Positions 32,470 through 44,772 of a stretch of DNA of 64,000 nucleotides are shown here, piece after piece. The position numbers were made by a program, and so were the translations under genes. Every line of letters starts with the position of its first letter. The first letter of the stretch is position 1. A model generated the notes under the pieces. That model was not told the origin of the DNA, did no database searches, and saw nothing but the letters and a program-made list of their open reading frames with translations. Origin of the DNA: Lepas anatifera (lineage: Eukaryota > Arthropoda > Thecostraca > Lepadidae); the NCBI GenBank assembly GCA_034440635.1, contig JAOTON010001533.1, positions 70,001 to 134,000 of the forward strand. Direction: 5' to 3'.

Positions 32470-34340
32470 ATGTCAGCAATGATGCCACGTTCTGTGACAC
32501 AAGCAATCCTCTCGTTATGCGCTACAGTGAGTGTACTACTCACAGCAATAGCACTCAACACAGGAGCAGAAGCAGCAGCACCAGGGACGGAGGAGCAGCT
32601 CAGCTGTCTGGTGGAGCTTTTGGGCACTGAGGGCTGGCACTCAGCTCATATATTTGCCCCGCCCTCGGTGCCACAGTCAGCCGCCGCCGCCTTGCTGAGG
32701 AGGCTGGCCTCGGCCGGAGTATTCACGCACGTCCACCGAGGCCCTCCGGTCGTCTCAGGTGAGAAGTTAGGAGCGGCGCCGATGCTGCAGGTGTGGATCG
32801 CGCCGCTGAACGGTTCCCTGAAGGGGGGCGGCCGAGCGGATGGCGCTGGAGCACGTCCGCCATGATGTCGGCCACGTTTGGCTACTGGTCTCAGTATCGG
32901 GCACCGGATCAGCGCCGCTCCTGAGCGGATACTCCCCGCGTCAGTGGCACCTGGTGGTCGAGAATGGTACAGCGCGCGTGTACCGCGGATCTGACTACAA
33001 ACCGGGCAGCGGCGCTTCTCCCGCGGGCTTTTGCCGAGGCGGAAGGTTGTACTTGCCGGCGCATCGCCGGGTAGCCAGGTCCACTGCCTACCATGGCCTC
33101 ATGCGGGGTGTTAGGCTGCGGATCATTTATCCACAGGATGATAGCGGATCTGTGGCCGAACATTCGACGCGACTAACGGTGAGTGGTGGTCGCATCACAG
33201 GAGGTCTTTATGGCAGTGTGATCCTGGCTCTACAGCTACTGCTTGGCTTCACGTACTCGCTGCGTGGCGTGAAAGGCAATTCGAATGGGTCAGCGTGGGA
33301 CTCGGTCGCCAGTGAGCTCCATGCTAATCGAGCCGACCTCTTTGCTGGATGGATGATTGCTACTCCCATCCGGCGCCAAATGGCGGATTTTTCAATCCCC
33401 GTCAGCAATGAACAATTTGGAGTGGTAATTCCGGTCAGCACAAGCACTTGGGACTCGTTCAACATTACCGGACGCTTTACCAGCAAGAACCTGGCTTGTC
33501 CTGCTGGCATTACAAGTCATCGCTGTTGTCATCATGTGCTTGATAGCCCGCGTCCACGCTCACCTTCGCATTGATGATCTAGAGCCTCGAGAGACCTCCA
33601 TATCCCTTTGGGTCCTTGTCGTATTTGGGATTATGTGTGGCCAGGGCGCAGAGTCGCACCACCAGGTGATTTCGTATCGTGTTGCAATATATGCTCTCTA
33701 CATGTTTGCTCTACTCATGGCCACGGCCTACTCTGGCGGCCTTCTCTCCAGCGTCGCTGTACGCCAACACAAATTACCATTCGAAAGCCTACCAGAAGCA
33801 CTTCGTAAGGGCTGGAGGGTGCAGCCGGACTCCTCCACGGCCATTAAGGACATGATGGTTCCTTGGCTGTTCGGGCAGAACATGAGTGATCTGCCGCTTG
33901 CTGCACCTGGCCTTCCGCGCCATGAAGAGATCAGGGTTCTCTCACTAGAAGCAATGAAGAAATTGAACCTCGGCAGCGGCTCGTCGCTGGAACACCCTTC
34001 CTTCTGCATGTGGCCGGTGCAGGTGCTGCACCCACAAGGCTCCATCGCTCTCCGTCAAAACTTCCCTTACACCGCAACGATAAATCAAGTTTTATTGCGA
34101 TTGGTGGAGGGCGGTGTTATGCAGCGAGAAGCAAAACGGTGGAAACTTTCAGATAAGAAGAACCTTTTTTGTCGAACCGATACAGTTATTGGATCCTTCG
34201 TGGTCATCAGACTCGCACATCTGAAGCAGCTCTTTGTGGCTTTCGCACTCGGCATCGGTGTTGCGACGGCCGTGCTGGCGGCGGAGATTCTGAGAAAGAG
34301 AGGCCGAGACGTCTTGAGGAGAGCGTGGATAGTGCTCTGA
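32470..34340 (+). pseudogene. Ionotropic receptor (IR/iGluR-like) gene with two single-base frame breaks
   Basis: The intronless reading is about 620 residues. The first ATG after an in-frame TTG is 32470; it begins a signal-peptide-like stretch (ILSLCATVSVLLTAIAL). The S1 ligand-binding part includes GGLYGSVILALQLLLGF and ADLFAGWMIATPIRRQMADF, the iGluR pattern ending in a DFSIP-type motif. Next come TM1 (WLVLLALQVIAVVIMCLIAR), a pore loop (SISLWVLVVFGIMCGQG), TM2 with AYSGGLL in place of the canonical SYTANLA, an S2 domain, and a final TM (LFVAFALGIGVATAVLAAEI). The frame breaks at the G6 run near 32823-32828 and again near 33485-33500; each looks like one extra base. No in-frame stops occur inside the three segments, so assembly errors in a functional receptor are as likely as a young pseudogene. 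Divergent intronless IRs act in chemosensory neurons (family knowledge). Lysine and arginine near the end fit a cytoplasmic tail. Confidence 0.8.
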
Positions 34341-34984
34341 TTTAGTATGGAATGTTGCGAGAACGAGCTCTCTCTTGTCTTTTGGAAGTCTTTTGGAGTC
34401 TTTTGGGAAAGGGCGTTCTAAGTTTGCTCGAGTTCTAAGTTACTTTAGAAAGGATATGCAATCTTGTCCGGAATTTCGTTTACTTCTAAGGTGAGGGCTC
34501 ACTTTTGTCGATCGTTTCGACCCACCGGTTACCCCGCCCTGGTTACTGTGCTGATGAGTAAAATATATTCTGAATGTGGCTTAATTGGTAGGTGGTCTAG
34601 AGAAAGAAACACTGTCTGGCTTGCCACGAATTTTACGGTCGATGCCTTCTCTGTCAGATCACACCTTTATATTTTTCATGGCTCCTTGCAGACTTAAGAG
34701 TCTTGGCAGGGCGAGCAAAGGGTGAGAACACCGTCAATGTTTTACCTATTACTACTTACACCAACCATGGTTTAGCCACATTTGACAGAGGCCGGAAATT
34801 TTACAATTTCTAGATTATTTAGTTCAGTTCCGGTCACCACTACTCAGTGTAGCACTGTGTTCACTTACGCATGAGATTGTTCGATGTCCTCCTAAAGTGC
34901 TCCCCTGGGTTGAGAGACACCCACATGCCTTACCATGTTTGGGCATAATATTTTATTTCCTGTTTGACTGTTATTATGTTTTAA
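34341..34984. other. No feature recognised
   Basis: Downstream of the IR gene. A short T-rich run with TTTTGGAAGTCTTTTGGAGT lies at about 34378. A frame at 34464-34697 is unsupported. Confidence 0.4.
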
Positions 34985-35310
34985 CCCTCGCCCCACCGGG
35001 GGTCATCGAATTCGACGGCCCCAAAGTTTTTTTCAGAAAACATAAATATAACGTGGCGGGACACCGCGGTTGAGACGTCTACCTCTTACCCATACATTTT
35101 CCCATCATCCCTGACATTTCTATACCCTGGGCCACACTCGGTCAGGTCACCAGGCGAGGTCAAAGAAGATCACCTCACTTCAAGTTTTGAGCTCTATCAT
35201 AGCTACATTTTTATTCTGATCGATTTGAAACTCTCTACACCTTATGACCCCTCCAGGGCCCAAAAATTATATCCGGGATTTTCAATTTGGTGGTCTGCAG
35301 AGGTCAGAAA
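34985..35310 (+). mobile_element. 5' fragment of a family A TTAA element
   Basis: It starts TTAACCCTCGCCCCACCGGG and runs collinearly with the first ~320 bp of 14875-15894 (CCCATCATCCCTGACATTTC, GGTCAGGTCACCAGGCGAGG). It stops near GTGGTCTGCAGAGGTCAG with no right end. Confidence 0.7.
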
Positions 35311-35602
35311 AAGTCTGAACGTGCCAACATAGTTGAGGAAGATCTTCAGCTGCCGGGGAGTCTAAATATTTTCTTTCTTCCTCTACTGCAGTATTTCTGG
35401 TCTTCTGACATGTGAGCATTATGTCTTACTTTTACTTATGTGGTACTTTTGAGCTTTGGATTTTCCGACTTTGTTGACTATTTGACCATTAGACATTTAG
35501 ATAGTTATTCATGGGGACGTTCTAGGTTTGACTCTTTGTTCTTGAGGTTGATTTAAAATGTGGACTATTTGAGCAGTTGACTATTTAATATCGCGTGAAT
35601 TC
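35311..35602. other. No feature recognised
   Basis: Short spacer between the family A fragment and the LINE tail. Confidence 0.4.
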
Positions 35603-35743
35603 GCCTTACCTTACCTTACCTAAAGTTATCGGAAATTTGGAGACACTTTGGCCTGCTGGATCCGGTCTCCGACGAGCTCAAGGAAAGTTCAACTTGACTC
35701 TGTCCTGCTCGGGAAAACTTTCCAGAGCGGAATCATGGACTGT

Positions 35744-35932
35744 TTATAATAATAATTATTGGGGCTTATCGACGCACCAACTGCCAGGGTCATATGGTGT
35801 CGCCAACTCTTCCTCTGTTGGAAGGGTTTCTCGGGAGCCAGCTTGCTCCTTGTTCAGGGAAGCCGCCGAGCCTTGAACCCGGGTCGGCTGCGTGGAAGCC
35901 AGCTACGCTGACAACTCCACTACCGCGCCCCC
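35744..35932 (-). mobile_element. tRNA-derived SINE, family S1, inside the LINE 3' region, 13-bp TSD
   Basis: A perfect duplication AATCATGGACTGT flanks it (35731-35743 and 35933-35945). Read on the minus strand: A box GCGGTAGTGGAGTTGTCAG, B box CCGGGTTCAAGGC, the CCCTGAACAAGGAGC body, GTTGGTGCGTCGATAAGCC, and an AATAATTATTATTATAA tail. It inserted into an already present LINE. Confidence 0.9.
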
Positions 35933-35976
35933 AATCATGGACTGTCCAGAGACAGCCAGTGGTGAGTGAAAAAGGA

Positions 35977-38900
35977 CTAGTCTGGACATTCAGGAACATG
36001 ATACACAAAGGAAGCCCAGTGCTCGTCGAGTCTCGCCTTAAACTGATTAACAGAGCAAGAAGTAACCACGGAGGCCGGCAAGGAGTTCCAATCATTTACT
36101 ACTCGGACACCAAAAGATGAGCGGCGAGGCCTGGAAACTGCATCTGGTTTCCTGAGCTTCCATGGGTGACCTCGAGTACGGGAGCCTCTATCTATGTCGA
36201 AAAACTGAGATGGACTTTGGTCAATGGCCCCATGGAGGAGCTGATACACCTTCACCATGTCATCTCGGCGTCTCCTATAGTAAAGCGAGGAGAGTTTCAA
36301 TGCGCGCAGACGATCAGTGTATGCTAAACCTCTCAGTGTGTGGATAATTCGAGTCGCACGGCGCTGTACCTTCTCAAGAAGCTTTTGATCAGTCCTGTTG
36401 AAGGTTCCCCAGCATGCATTGCCATATTCCAACAGAGGACGCACGAGGGATTTATAAAGAAGAGGCAGCGTGGAACCGATGATGTTGGCAAATGACTTCT
36501 TGATGACAGCGAGTACCCTATTTGCTTTTGCAGCAGCCGTCGCTGCATGCTGCCGGACCTTAAGTTCACTGTCCATAATGACTCCAAGGTCCTTCTGCGC
36601 ATCAGTTGATGTCAGGGTGTAGTCGGACATCATATATGCATGCCGGATGTTTGTGCTCCCTAAATGCAATACTACACACTTGTCTCTATTGAACGGCATT
36701 TGCCACGATGCTGACCATGTTTGGACACGTACAATATCAGCCTGGAGTAAGTCGATTGAGGTGGTATTGCCAACCCCTGCGTAATGTTTGGTGTCATCAG
36801 CAAATATTTTAATGCAACATTGTACACAGTCAGGGAGGTCATTTATGTATATAATGAACAGAAACGGTCCTAGGACGGAACCCTGCGGAACACCACTGGT
36901 CACATCACACCAATCAGAAGTGCACCCATCAACGATCACACGCTGCCTACGATGCAACAGGAAGACCTGTACCCAAACTAACAGCTTCCCTGTTACCCCA
37001 TATCCCTCCAACTTCAGCAGCCGTGCGTGCGGAACACGATCGAACACTTTTCTTAAATCTAGATATACTGCATCGATCGGTGAATTTGCCTCGAGAAGTC
37101 TAGTCCACTCCTCCAACGCTTACAGCAGCTGTGCGTGACAGCAGCGTCTGGGGCGAAACCCATGTTGGTGTTCTGATAGAAGTTGATGGGCATTCAGGTA
37201 GTTGAGCAGTTCATCTTTGATGAGTGATTCCATTATCTTGCACACGATGGATGTCAAGCTCACCGGTCGATAGTTGCTTGGGTTGTGTTTCTCGCCCCCC
37301 TTGAATATGGGCACAACAGTTCCTAACTTCTATTCATCTGGCAGGATACTCATGTCGAGGGAATTCCTGAACAGCAGAGAAAGAGGAGTACTTAAAGATT
37401 CAGCAGCATCATGCAGTACCCGGGGGTGGAGGAGATCTGGGCCTGGAGAACTACTAGTCTTCAAGGATGTCAGTTTGGTATAGACAAGATGACTGGATAT
37501 TGCAATGTCGTCAAAGAAAGGGTCAGAGCATCGGGGCTCAAATACGGGAATTTGTGTTCGATCTTCAACAGTAAATACACTTGAAAAGAATGTATTCAAA
37601 ATCTTAGCCTTATCTGTAAAATCCGCAACTAGATCACCATCGCTGCTTCTGAGATCCCCAATCTTCGATGTGGTGTTCAGTCGAGAGTTTGTGTAGTTCC
37701 AGAAAGCTTTTGGGCTAGTCTTGATGTTGTGTACCAGTTGTCGCTCAAAATCTTGTTGTAGCCTCCGTGTCAATGAACGCAACTCATTCTGAGAGGCTCT
37801 AAGTCTCGCCAAATCTATCTCGTCCTTGGTGCGATTGTAGGTTCTTGCTAGATTGTTCCTCCTTTGTTTCAGGACTAAAGTAGTCCTTGTCACGTATATA
37901 TTCTTCCGGTTTGTTCTAACCCTGGCACTAGGAATACATTCATCCATTAATGAATTCAGATTGTTCATAAAGAAATTGTATGCGTCCGTTATGTTCAGAT
38001 CATCTAAGAGAGACCAGTCAACACTGTTCATCTTCAAGTTGAGAAGGCTGAAATTGGCACGATTGTAGTTGGGTTTGGTAGCCCGGTCATCCTTCCTTGC
38101 TGTGTAACATTTCAGTCTGAACTTGAGGATCACATGATCACTCTGACCTAGTCCAGGACAATGCTGAAGACTAGAGATCATGCCCTCTTCGTCAGTGAAG
38201 ATAAGGTAAAGGGTATTAGCATTTTGACCGTGACCGTGCCGTGTGGGATCCTGAACATGCTGGAAAAGAAAGTGATCATGCATGATGTCATTTAGAGTGT
38301 GAGATGGATGTCCCAAAGCAGTAGTTGAGTATTCCCCTACCCAATTGATCTGAGGAAAGTTAGTCTCTAGCCAGAAGGAGGTGTGTGGGTGAGAGCCCTC
38401 TGGCTTCGCTTATGATATGCGTAAAGCCATCCATAGCCTTGTGACCATCACCACTGGGGCTGCGGTAAAAGCAGCCAGTCAAAAAAAATCCTTCCTGTGG
38501 AGCTTTATCCTGAGCCAAAGGTCTTCAATAAAGTCACTGCCACAAAAGGATACTGAAGTGGACCAGAGGGAATTCCTAACATATGCTGAGATACCACGCC
38601 TACCTGATTGACCAAGGTAAGGTAGGTTAGGATCGAAGCTGGTGAAAATATGGTAATTTGAAACAGAGAGAAAGGCTGGGGGAATTGGGACAATTTGTGC
38701 CTTTGGGATAACCTCAGTGAGCAAGATAATGTCTGGGTCTTCACCCGCAATCTGCATGCACAGGTCCTCTCTCTTATTTACAAATTGGTCACAGTTTGTG
38801 TACCAAATTTTTAAGTCTTGTACATTGTGAGTGGTTGTAAGCCAATTTCGGTGGGCCTCTGGTGGTTGGTTGGACTGTTCAGGTGGGACAGGATCATTCA

Positions 38901-39060
38901 TACTGTTCCCACTGCTGCTTTGCCTTGGGCAAAAGTCATACTGAGCTTGTTCTGACACACTAGTGCTAGCCCCAGTGGGGAGTGCAGTGCCCATAGTTGT
39001 CCCCAATTGCATATTTTGGGCATCAAACACATATTTTGTGGTTCCTCTCCTGCACCAAGC
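35977..39060 (-). pseudogene. LINE ORF2: AP-endonuclease and reverse transcriptase
   Basis: Endonuclease motifs appear in order: LKIWYTNCDQFVNKREDL, PDIILLTEV, GRRGISAYVRNSLWS, GCFYRSPSGDG, ETNFPQINW (normally GDFN-type) and QSDHVILKF. Reverse transcriptase motifs are NPSNYRPVSLTS, EHQHGFRP, IDAVYLDLRKVFDRVPHARL (motif A Asp), SGVPQGSVLGPFLF, and the catalytic IKIFADD. The thumb region includes KDLGVIMDSELKVRQH and YKSLVRPLLEYGNACWG. Lesions are a shift at an A8 run (plus strand about 38480-38487), a shift near 38365, a TAG replacing the usual Trp after LPDE (near 37328), and a TAA near 37118. Catalytic residues are intact in the last 380 codons. The element copies itself by target-primed reverse transcription. 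Confidence 0.85.
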
Positions 39061-40620
39061 TGAGTCCGCCTTGGTGTGGGAACTGAATCCTTTTTGGTGC
39101 TCACAGGAACATGGACAATTCTGCCACGCCTAATGACTAGATTACTCTCTCCAGCAGCTCTTCCCTTAGCTTCTTTTGCTCTTGCCTCTCATTATATGTG
39201 AGGTCCGGGGTGATGAAGATCCTCTTCCACTTCTGGGTATTCCTCAACTGAGAGGCCATCCTGAGAATTTCATGCTTGAATTCCTCGTTTTCCATGGTGA
39301 TTATAAGGAGCCTGTCTTTGTTTGGGACAATCTTGCCTGTTCGGAAGGTCTTTGTGGCCCTTACATTCATGTTCAGGGCCTCCTTGATCATTGATGTGAA
39401 TTTGGCCACATCCGCTGGTGACCTTTCAGCCTGTAACTCTCCATGTTGTTCAGGGAGATTGTGTACAACCACATTCCGGGCCCTCCTGTTCTTATCCAAG
39501 AAATCTATCAGACTTTGGCTATGTTCTGGGCATCTTTACCTGATACAATGTTCTCGATCTTAGGTGGAGCTTGGGCCAGAGAGATCTTCTCCTTGACCTG
39601 ATCCACCATCTTGTCACAAGACTTCTTCAGGACCTCCGAGTATAATTCCTTTTGAGTGTGACCTTCATTGATGACCCTTTTCAGCATGTTGGACTGTTCG
39701 ATGGATTGACTTTCTTGCTCTCGCGTGGAGCCTGAAACAAGTCTCATATGGGAGTGAAGAGCATCACTGAGTTGGGTCATATGCTCACTCACTGAGGAGG
39801 TCAATGCATCAACTCTCCTCTCAAGAATAGTCAGAGAATCCTCTTTGGAAGCCTTGTCTGGGCCTTCAAGTGACTGAGCCGTGAGCGTGCTGACCTGAAT
39901 GCCAATATCAGCTTTAGGCAAGGACGTAGGGGCGCCAGTGAAAGTGAAAACACCAATGGAGGAGTCCTGACCAGAGCCAGCCGCAGCTGATCTGCCAGCA
40001 TGTGTCTTGCATGCTTGACATAGGAATGATATGGCACTGTGACGTTTGAGTGCATTATAGGCTGGCTTGGTGATCCCCTGGCAAAGGGGTGTGCGGTGAC
40101 AAAGGTCACATTGAATGCCCATCTGACCGTCTTTCACCTCAAGCCCACATAACACCTTGCCGGAGCCCCCTGTGCATGTGGTTGGGGGAACAGAGTTGTC
40201 ACTGTTAGATTCACGGAGTTGGAGTGATGGAGAAACCGACTGATCAGGGTCTAGCGGGAGTGATCTAATGGTAGTAGCAACTGCCCCCGTGGAGTTCCCA
40301 GACACTGATTTCAGAGTCAGGTCACCTTTAGTCACTCACTTCAGCACCCCACTAGTCTCTTCCTCACCAATGTCTATGCTCAAACCCTTTAAGTTCCTCT
40401 CAGTGCGCGGGCAAGCAGTGAGCTGGGCCGGAGGCACACGACCCGATTCTCTAACAACACCAGACGAGTTTCCAGTAGGCGAAAGTGACGGATCCCCCAT
40501 ACTATTCGGAAATCGGTCGGGCCCTTTTCGACACTGGGCCGTCGCCGACAGTGTCGGCCAATCATCTCTCTGCGTCGGCAAACCATCGCCAGACACCACC
40601 TGTGCAAAGCTGGAATTCAC
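39040..40620 (-). pseudogene. LINE ORF1 (Cys/His finger, coiled coil, RNA-binding-like region)
   Basis: The translation has a PHD-like cysteine cluster (VLCGLEVKDG, then GIQCDLCHRTPLCQGI and FLCQACKTHAG). A heptad-rich stretch follows (ERRVDALTSSVSEHMTQLSD), and then an ORF1p-like segment with NVVVHNLPEQHGE, TFRTGKIV and WKRIFITPDLTYNERQE. The Cys/His finger plus coiled coil is a recurrent ORF1 layout in CR1-group elements; the protein coats LINE RNA. Lesions are an in-frame TGA at 40338-40336, a frameshift near 39505 and another near 39140. The expected product is about 520 residues. Confidence 0.65.
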
Positions 40621-40900
40621 ATATCTCTAGTCCTTCTGCTTCATTATTTTCACTAGCAAAAAAACTGCTTTCAGCCATTTTACACGAATCAGAAGCCGGA
40701 GAACTTTTCGAGGGCGCTCCATCTGGGGAAAGCTGGGGATGTGTGTAAGTAAATGCGTTCGCACCGCGGTGGAAGGGTTGGGGTAAGTTGGAGCTCCGCT
40801 GACAAGCTGGCGCACGCGTTGCAAATTGTTATAGAGCACAATGCAAAAAGTGCGCCGGACTCGTCTACATAGTTGCTTGGGATGTGGATTCGTGGACTCT

Positions 40901-42149
40901 ATTGCGTTCGTTGGGGATTTGAACCTCGCGGTGAAGAATTATTATTATGGCCTTGGTAGTAATAGAGTAAGAAAACTGGGACTGGTTGGGGGCGCCTACT
41001 TGATGTGCCCGCGCGCGGTACTCGCTCCATACTGGTTTCATATAATTCCTGTTATTTTTCCAGAACGTTTAAAAAGTGGGGCCTAGTGAACTTCAAGCTG
41101 GGTATTAACTGACCAATGCTCAAAATGGGTGACAGGGGGAGCATGATAAAATGATTTACCTATTAGATATTTGGTAACATCTCAAGGTAAGCATGCATTA
41201 CTTTAGGTACCTACATACCTTCTTGCAAGTAAAACTCAAGTTTGCTTTGATAGCTTAAGTGCTTCAATGGGCACCGTTGAAACTTACAGTCAGCATCTCA
41301 TGCCGTGTGTAGGAAGTGCCTGTATATTTAAATTTTCTGTGGTCTTTCACTCACCATTTATCATCAAGATGAAACTTGCAAACTTTTAAACCAGCCAGTT
41401 TAGTTCTATGATTTGGAAAAATAAACTGAACTTTGCAATTGAACTATATGTTTTTAAAGAAATTAATGATTCGCTCTTAATCTTGTCGGGACGACACATT
41501 GTATCTAGGTATGAATTCAAGAACTGTTAGAAGATTTGATTTTTTGGTGTTTGAATTTGTTTTAGGCTGCCTTTGAAATTCTTGGATCAAAACTAAATTT
41601 TGAAAAAAATGTGGTCTAATTTTTTTTAATTTTTAATATTTCAGATCAAATTTAAATTTCATGCACAGATTTTGAATGGAAATGTCAGAAAACATGTAAA
41701 TACAAATTTTGAAAGCAATTGAGCTTAAACCACGAGAGATATTGGGTTATACATGGAGGCCTTTACGAGTGTGTCAAACTTCAATAGGCCCATAACTTTT
41801 GAAATTGCCAACAGATTTTAAATTTATTTTGTTCGTTGGAATCAGTGTCCCATGTTACTTAAGAATATGTATATGGAGAAAAATAGTTTGACCCCCAAGA
41901 ATTCAAAAGTGTTAAACAATTTTGGATTATTTTACACCTGAAAAATTCATGGCCTGAAGACAATTTAAACTAATTTTGAACATTATCCCCTAATAAACAC
42001 TAAACTTGTATTTCCTGAATGTGACAAATAAAGGTCATGTGCTCAGACTTCTGCTCCACAAGCTATAATTGCCAGATAATTGCCTCTGGGGAACGTGCCT
42101 TTCATCTTGGGGCATTAACTGGTCTGCGTTGGGGAACCAAATTACTTTT
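40901..42149. other. No feature recognised (AT-rich)
   Basis: About 1.2 kb of strongly AT-rich sequence without repeats that match other parts of the window, and without credible frames. Confidence 0.45.
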
Positions 42150-42893
42150 TCTGACCTCTGGTGATGTGAAACCAGGTCACGAGGTAACCTCACCTAATAG
42201 AAAAAGCATTGGGAAAAGCTATCTTACGATCTAAAAGTCACAACATTGATTGCAAATGCTCAGACTGCTCAGAAAAGCGTTCTTGGACACCCTTTTACGA
42301 ATTCCAGGGGCGATATTTGCCCTTTGACTTATCTGAGGTCATCACAGGTCACCAGGAGTCAAAATAGTATTTTGAAGATAGCTTTTTACCTGATCAAGTG
42401 AGAACGCCGAATTAAACGTCATTGTGTATGTTTCGTCGCTGGCTCTCATTTGATATATGGCAAGGTCACTTTCTAGCCTTTCGTGACCTTAGGTCATGTC
42501 TGGTCATGAGGTACCCTCTGGACTTCAAATCACTGGTCGAAGGGCATTATATTCCACAATGCGGAGAAAATCCTGACATTTTCCTATACAATTTAGTTTA
42601 CCAAATTTTAATAGCTCTAATGGCATGAGAGCTTTGCCTAGGTTTCTTAAGCATTGCACATTTTAGTGGAAATAGCCTATCGTTATCTAACTTGGCCTCT
42701 GGAGGTCAAACAATTGACCTGAGCCAATTGCGAAGTAAAACATGCGAAGTAAATTCTTAGTGAATTTACACGTGCTTTCAAATGCACTTAACAGATTTGC
42801 ACTAACCCCCATATTTTTGGTGTAGTAGGGGGCCATCAATGGCCCCAATGGATCGAAGGTGGCGCTGGACCCCCGATGGAGCGCGGGTCAATA
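42150..42893 (+). mobile_element. 3' fragment of a family A TTAA element
   Basis: Collinear with the last ~740 bp of family A (GGTCACGAGGTAACCTCACC, TTTCGTGACCTTAGGTCATG, then GGGGGCCATCAATGGCCCC and a right end GATGGAGCGCGGGTCAA). The 5' part with CCCTCGCC is missing. Confidence 0.7.
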
Positions 42894-43732
42894 TAGTTTT
42901 AGAGGGCGCGGGCTCTCGGTGGCGTCGCTTCCTACCAAAACCAGACAGGTCTCGAGCACTTATTAGGACAATGACGCACTGTGGCATCCGTTTGATCACA
43001 ACTAGTTGCAAGCGAAGTGGTCATAACCCTATCAGCACTCTGGATCAACACACCATGGTGCCGCACTTTAGGACAACCGTCGTGCCTGCTTGTCAGCGCG
43101 TCATCGTTGAAGCTCTGAGACATTCGGTGTGATTATTGTTATTTTTGGAGCATTGTAATCGGATGAAGGAGATAGAGCTGGCTCACCACAGCTGGTCTGA
43201 GCACCTGTCGTGGTAGACGATAAGATGAAGGTTTCTGCTTCTGCATGCAGTCTTCTCACAACATACTCTATGATTACTTGATTCATTTCGGTCACTTTCT
43301 TCTGCACTATTTGTTACTACCAAAGGTACAGCGTGGTCTAGCTTCCTCTCCCTCCTTTTTAGTTCTTATTTACTTCAATATTTTTTTAATTACAAGTTTT
43401 ATTACTTCCTCATTGATGTTACGACGTGTAGTTGTAGTTGATATTACTTGAAGTGCGTAGTTGATGTTACGCGTATTTGGAAAAGGAAGCTTTAATGTTC
43501 ACAGAAAATTGTGGAGTTCAAATATATGTTGTTTGTACTAAGAATGTGAAATGAATAAATGATAAATGATTAGGAGAGAAAAGCAGTTGTGACGGGGGCG
43601 CGTGGTCGCAGAGCGCGTCGCTCGGTGCGAGTCGGGCTGTATCGTCGCCGCTGATTTTGTTCGGGCCGACCTCTTGGTGGTCAGCTGTGGCGGCTGCTCG
43701 TGGCCGTAAGCCGCTCGCTCTCGATGGTGGCA

Positions 43733-44490
43733 GGAGGCGCCGAAACGTGCACTGTGATTGCCCTTGAACCGACCTTCACTCTACATCACCTCAACCGCCC
43801 GTCTTAGTAACCCAGCACTATCCTTCTAGCCTTCGGGCCCACTGGCTCCCGGAAGAGGGTCATGGCGGCTCTCCTCTTCCTGGGGGTCACGGAGGCGCCG
43901 AAACGTGCACTGTGATTGCCCTTGAACCGACCGTCACTTTACATCACCTCAACCGCCCGTCTTAGTAGCCCGTCACTATCCTTCTAGCCTTCGGGCCCAT
44001 TGGCTCCCGAAAGAGGGTCATGACGGCTCTCCTCTTCCTGGGGGTCACGGAGGCGCCGAAACGTGCACTGTGATTACCCTTGAACCGACCTTCACTCTAC
44101 ATCACCTCAACCGCCCGTCTTAGTAACCCGGCACTATCCTCCTAGCCTTCGGGCCCATTGGCTCCCGAAACAGGGTCATGGCGGCTCTCCTCTTCCTGGG
44201 GGTCACGGAGGCGCCGCAACGTGCACTGTGATTGCCCTTGAACCGACCTTCACTCTACATCACCTCACCCGCCCGTCTTAGTAACCCGGCACCATCCTTC
44301 TAGCCTTCGGGCCCATTGGCCCCTGAAAGAGGGTCATGACGGCTCTCCTCTTCCTGGGGGTCATGGAGGCGCTGAAACGTGCACTGTGATTGCCCTTGAA
44401 CCGACCTTCACTCTACATCACTTCACCCGCCTATCTTACTAACCTGTTACTATCCTTCTAGCCTTCGAGCCTACGGACTCCCTCTGCCTA
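43733..44490. repeat. 158-bp tandem array, five units, copy 1
   Basis: Units begin with GGAGGCGCCGAAACGTGCAC at 43733, 43891, 44049, 44207 and 44365, an exact 158-bp spacing. The fifth unit diverges after about 44440. The array abuts the left terminal inverted repeat. Confidence 0.9.
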
Positions 44491-44510
44491 CGCTGTCCGC
44501 TGCCGGAGTC

Positions 44511-44772
44511 TTCTGGTCTGAAACACGGAGCACCGATCGCACAAAAAGGGAACGTGGGATGTCGGAGATTGCTGTCAGTCGTTTTGTTGCACACTTACCA
44601 GGCCGAAACGATGAAGATAAGAGGATCAGGCGGCTGCCAGAACCTTCTGGTCTGAACCACGGAGCACCGATCGCACAAAAGGGAACGTGGGACGTCGGAG
44701 ATTGCTGTCAGTCGTTTTGTTGCACACTTACCAGGCGGAAACGATGAAGATAAGAGGATCAGGCGGGCTCCG
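44511..44772. repeat. 134-bp direct doublet, copy 1
   Basis: TTCTGGTCTGAA begins at 44511 and again at 44645. The units share CACGGAGCACCGATCGCAC and TTGCACACTTACCAGGC. It follows the 158-bp array. Confidence 0.85.

Larger units (their letters stand above)
35603..40900 (-). mobile_element. CR1-like LINE, nearly full length, inactivated
   Basis: Read on the minus strand, it has ORF1 (about 40620-39040), ORF2 with endonuclease and reverse transcriptase (about 39060-35977), a 3' UTR interrupted by a SINE, and a short tandem tail of TAAGG units (plus strand CCTTACCTTACCTTACC at about 35608-35624) instead of poly(A). Short tandem 3' tails are usual in the CR1/L2 group. The 5' boundary near 40850-40900 is approximate; no clear target duplication was found. 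The reading frames contain a handful of stops and one-base shifts, so this copy is dead but fairly young. Confidence 0.8.

Noticed and set aside
43101..43307. Frame of ~68 codons on the minus strand, repeated at 49247-49552 with a different C-terminus
   Set aside because: The shared part is part of the duplicated unit and the differing parts are simply the sequences on the other side of the unit boundary. Not evidence of a gene family.
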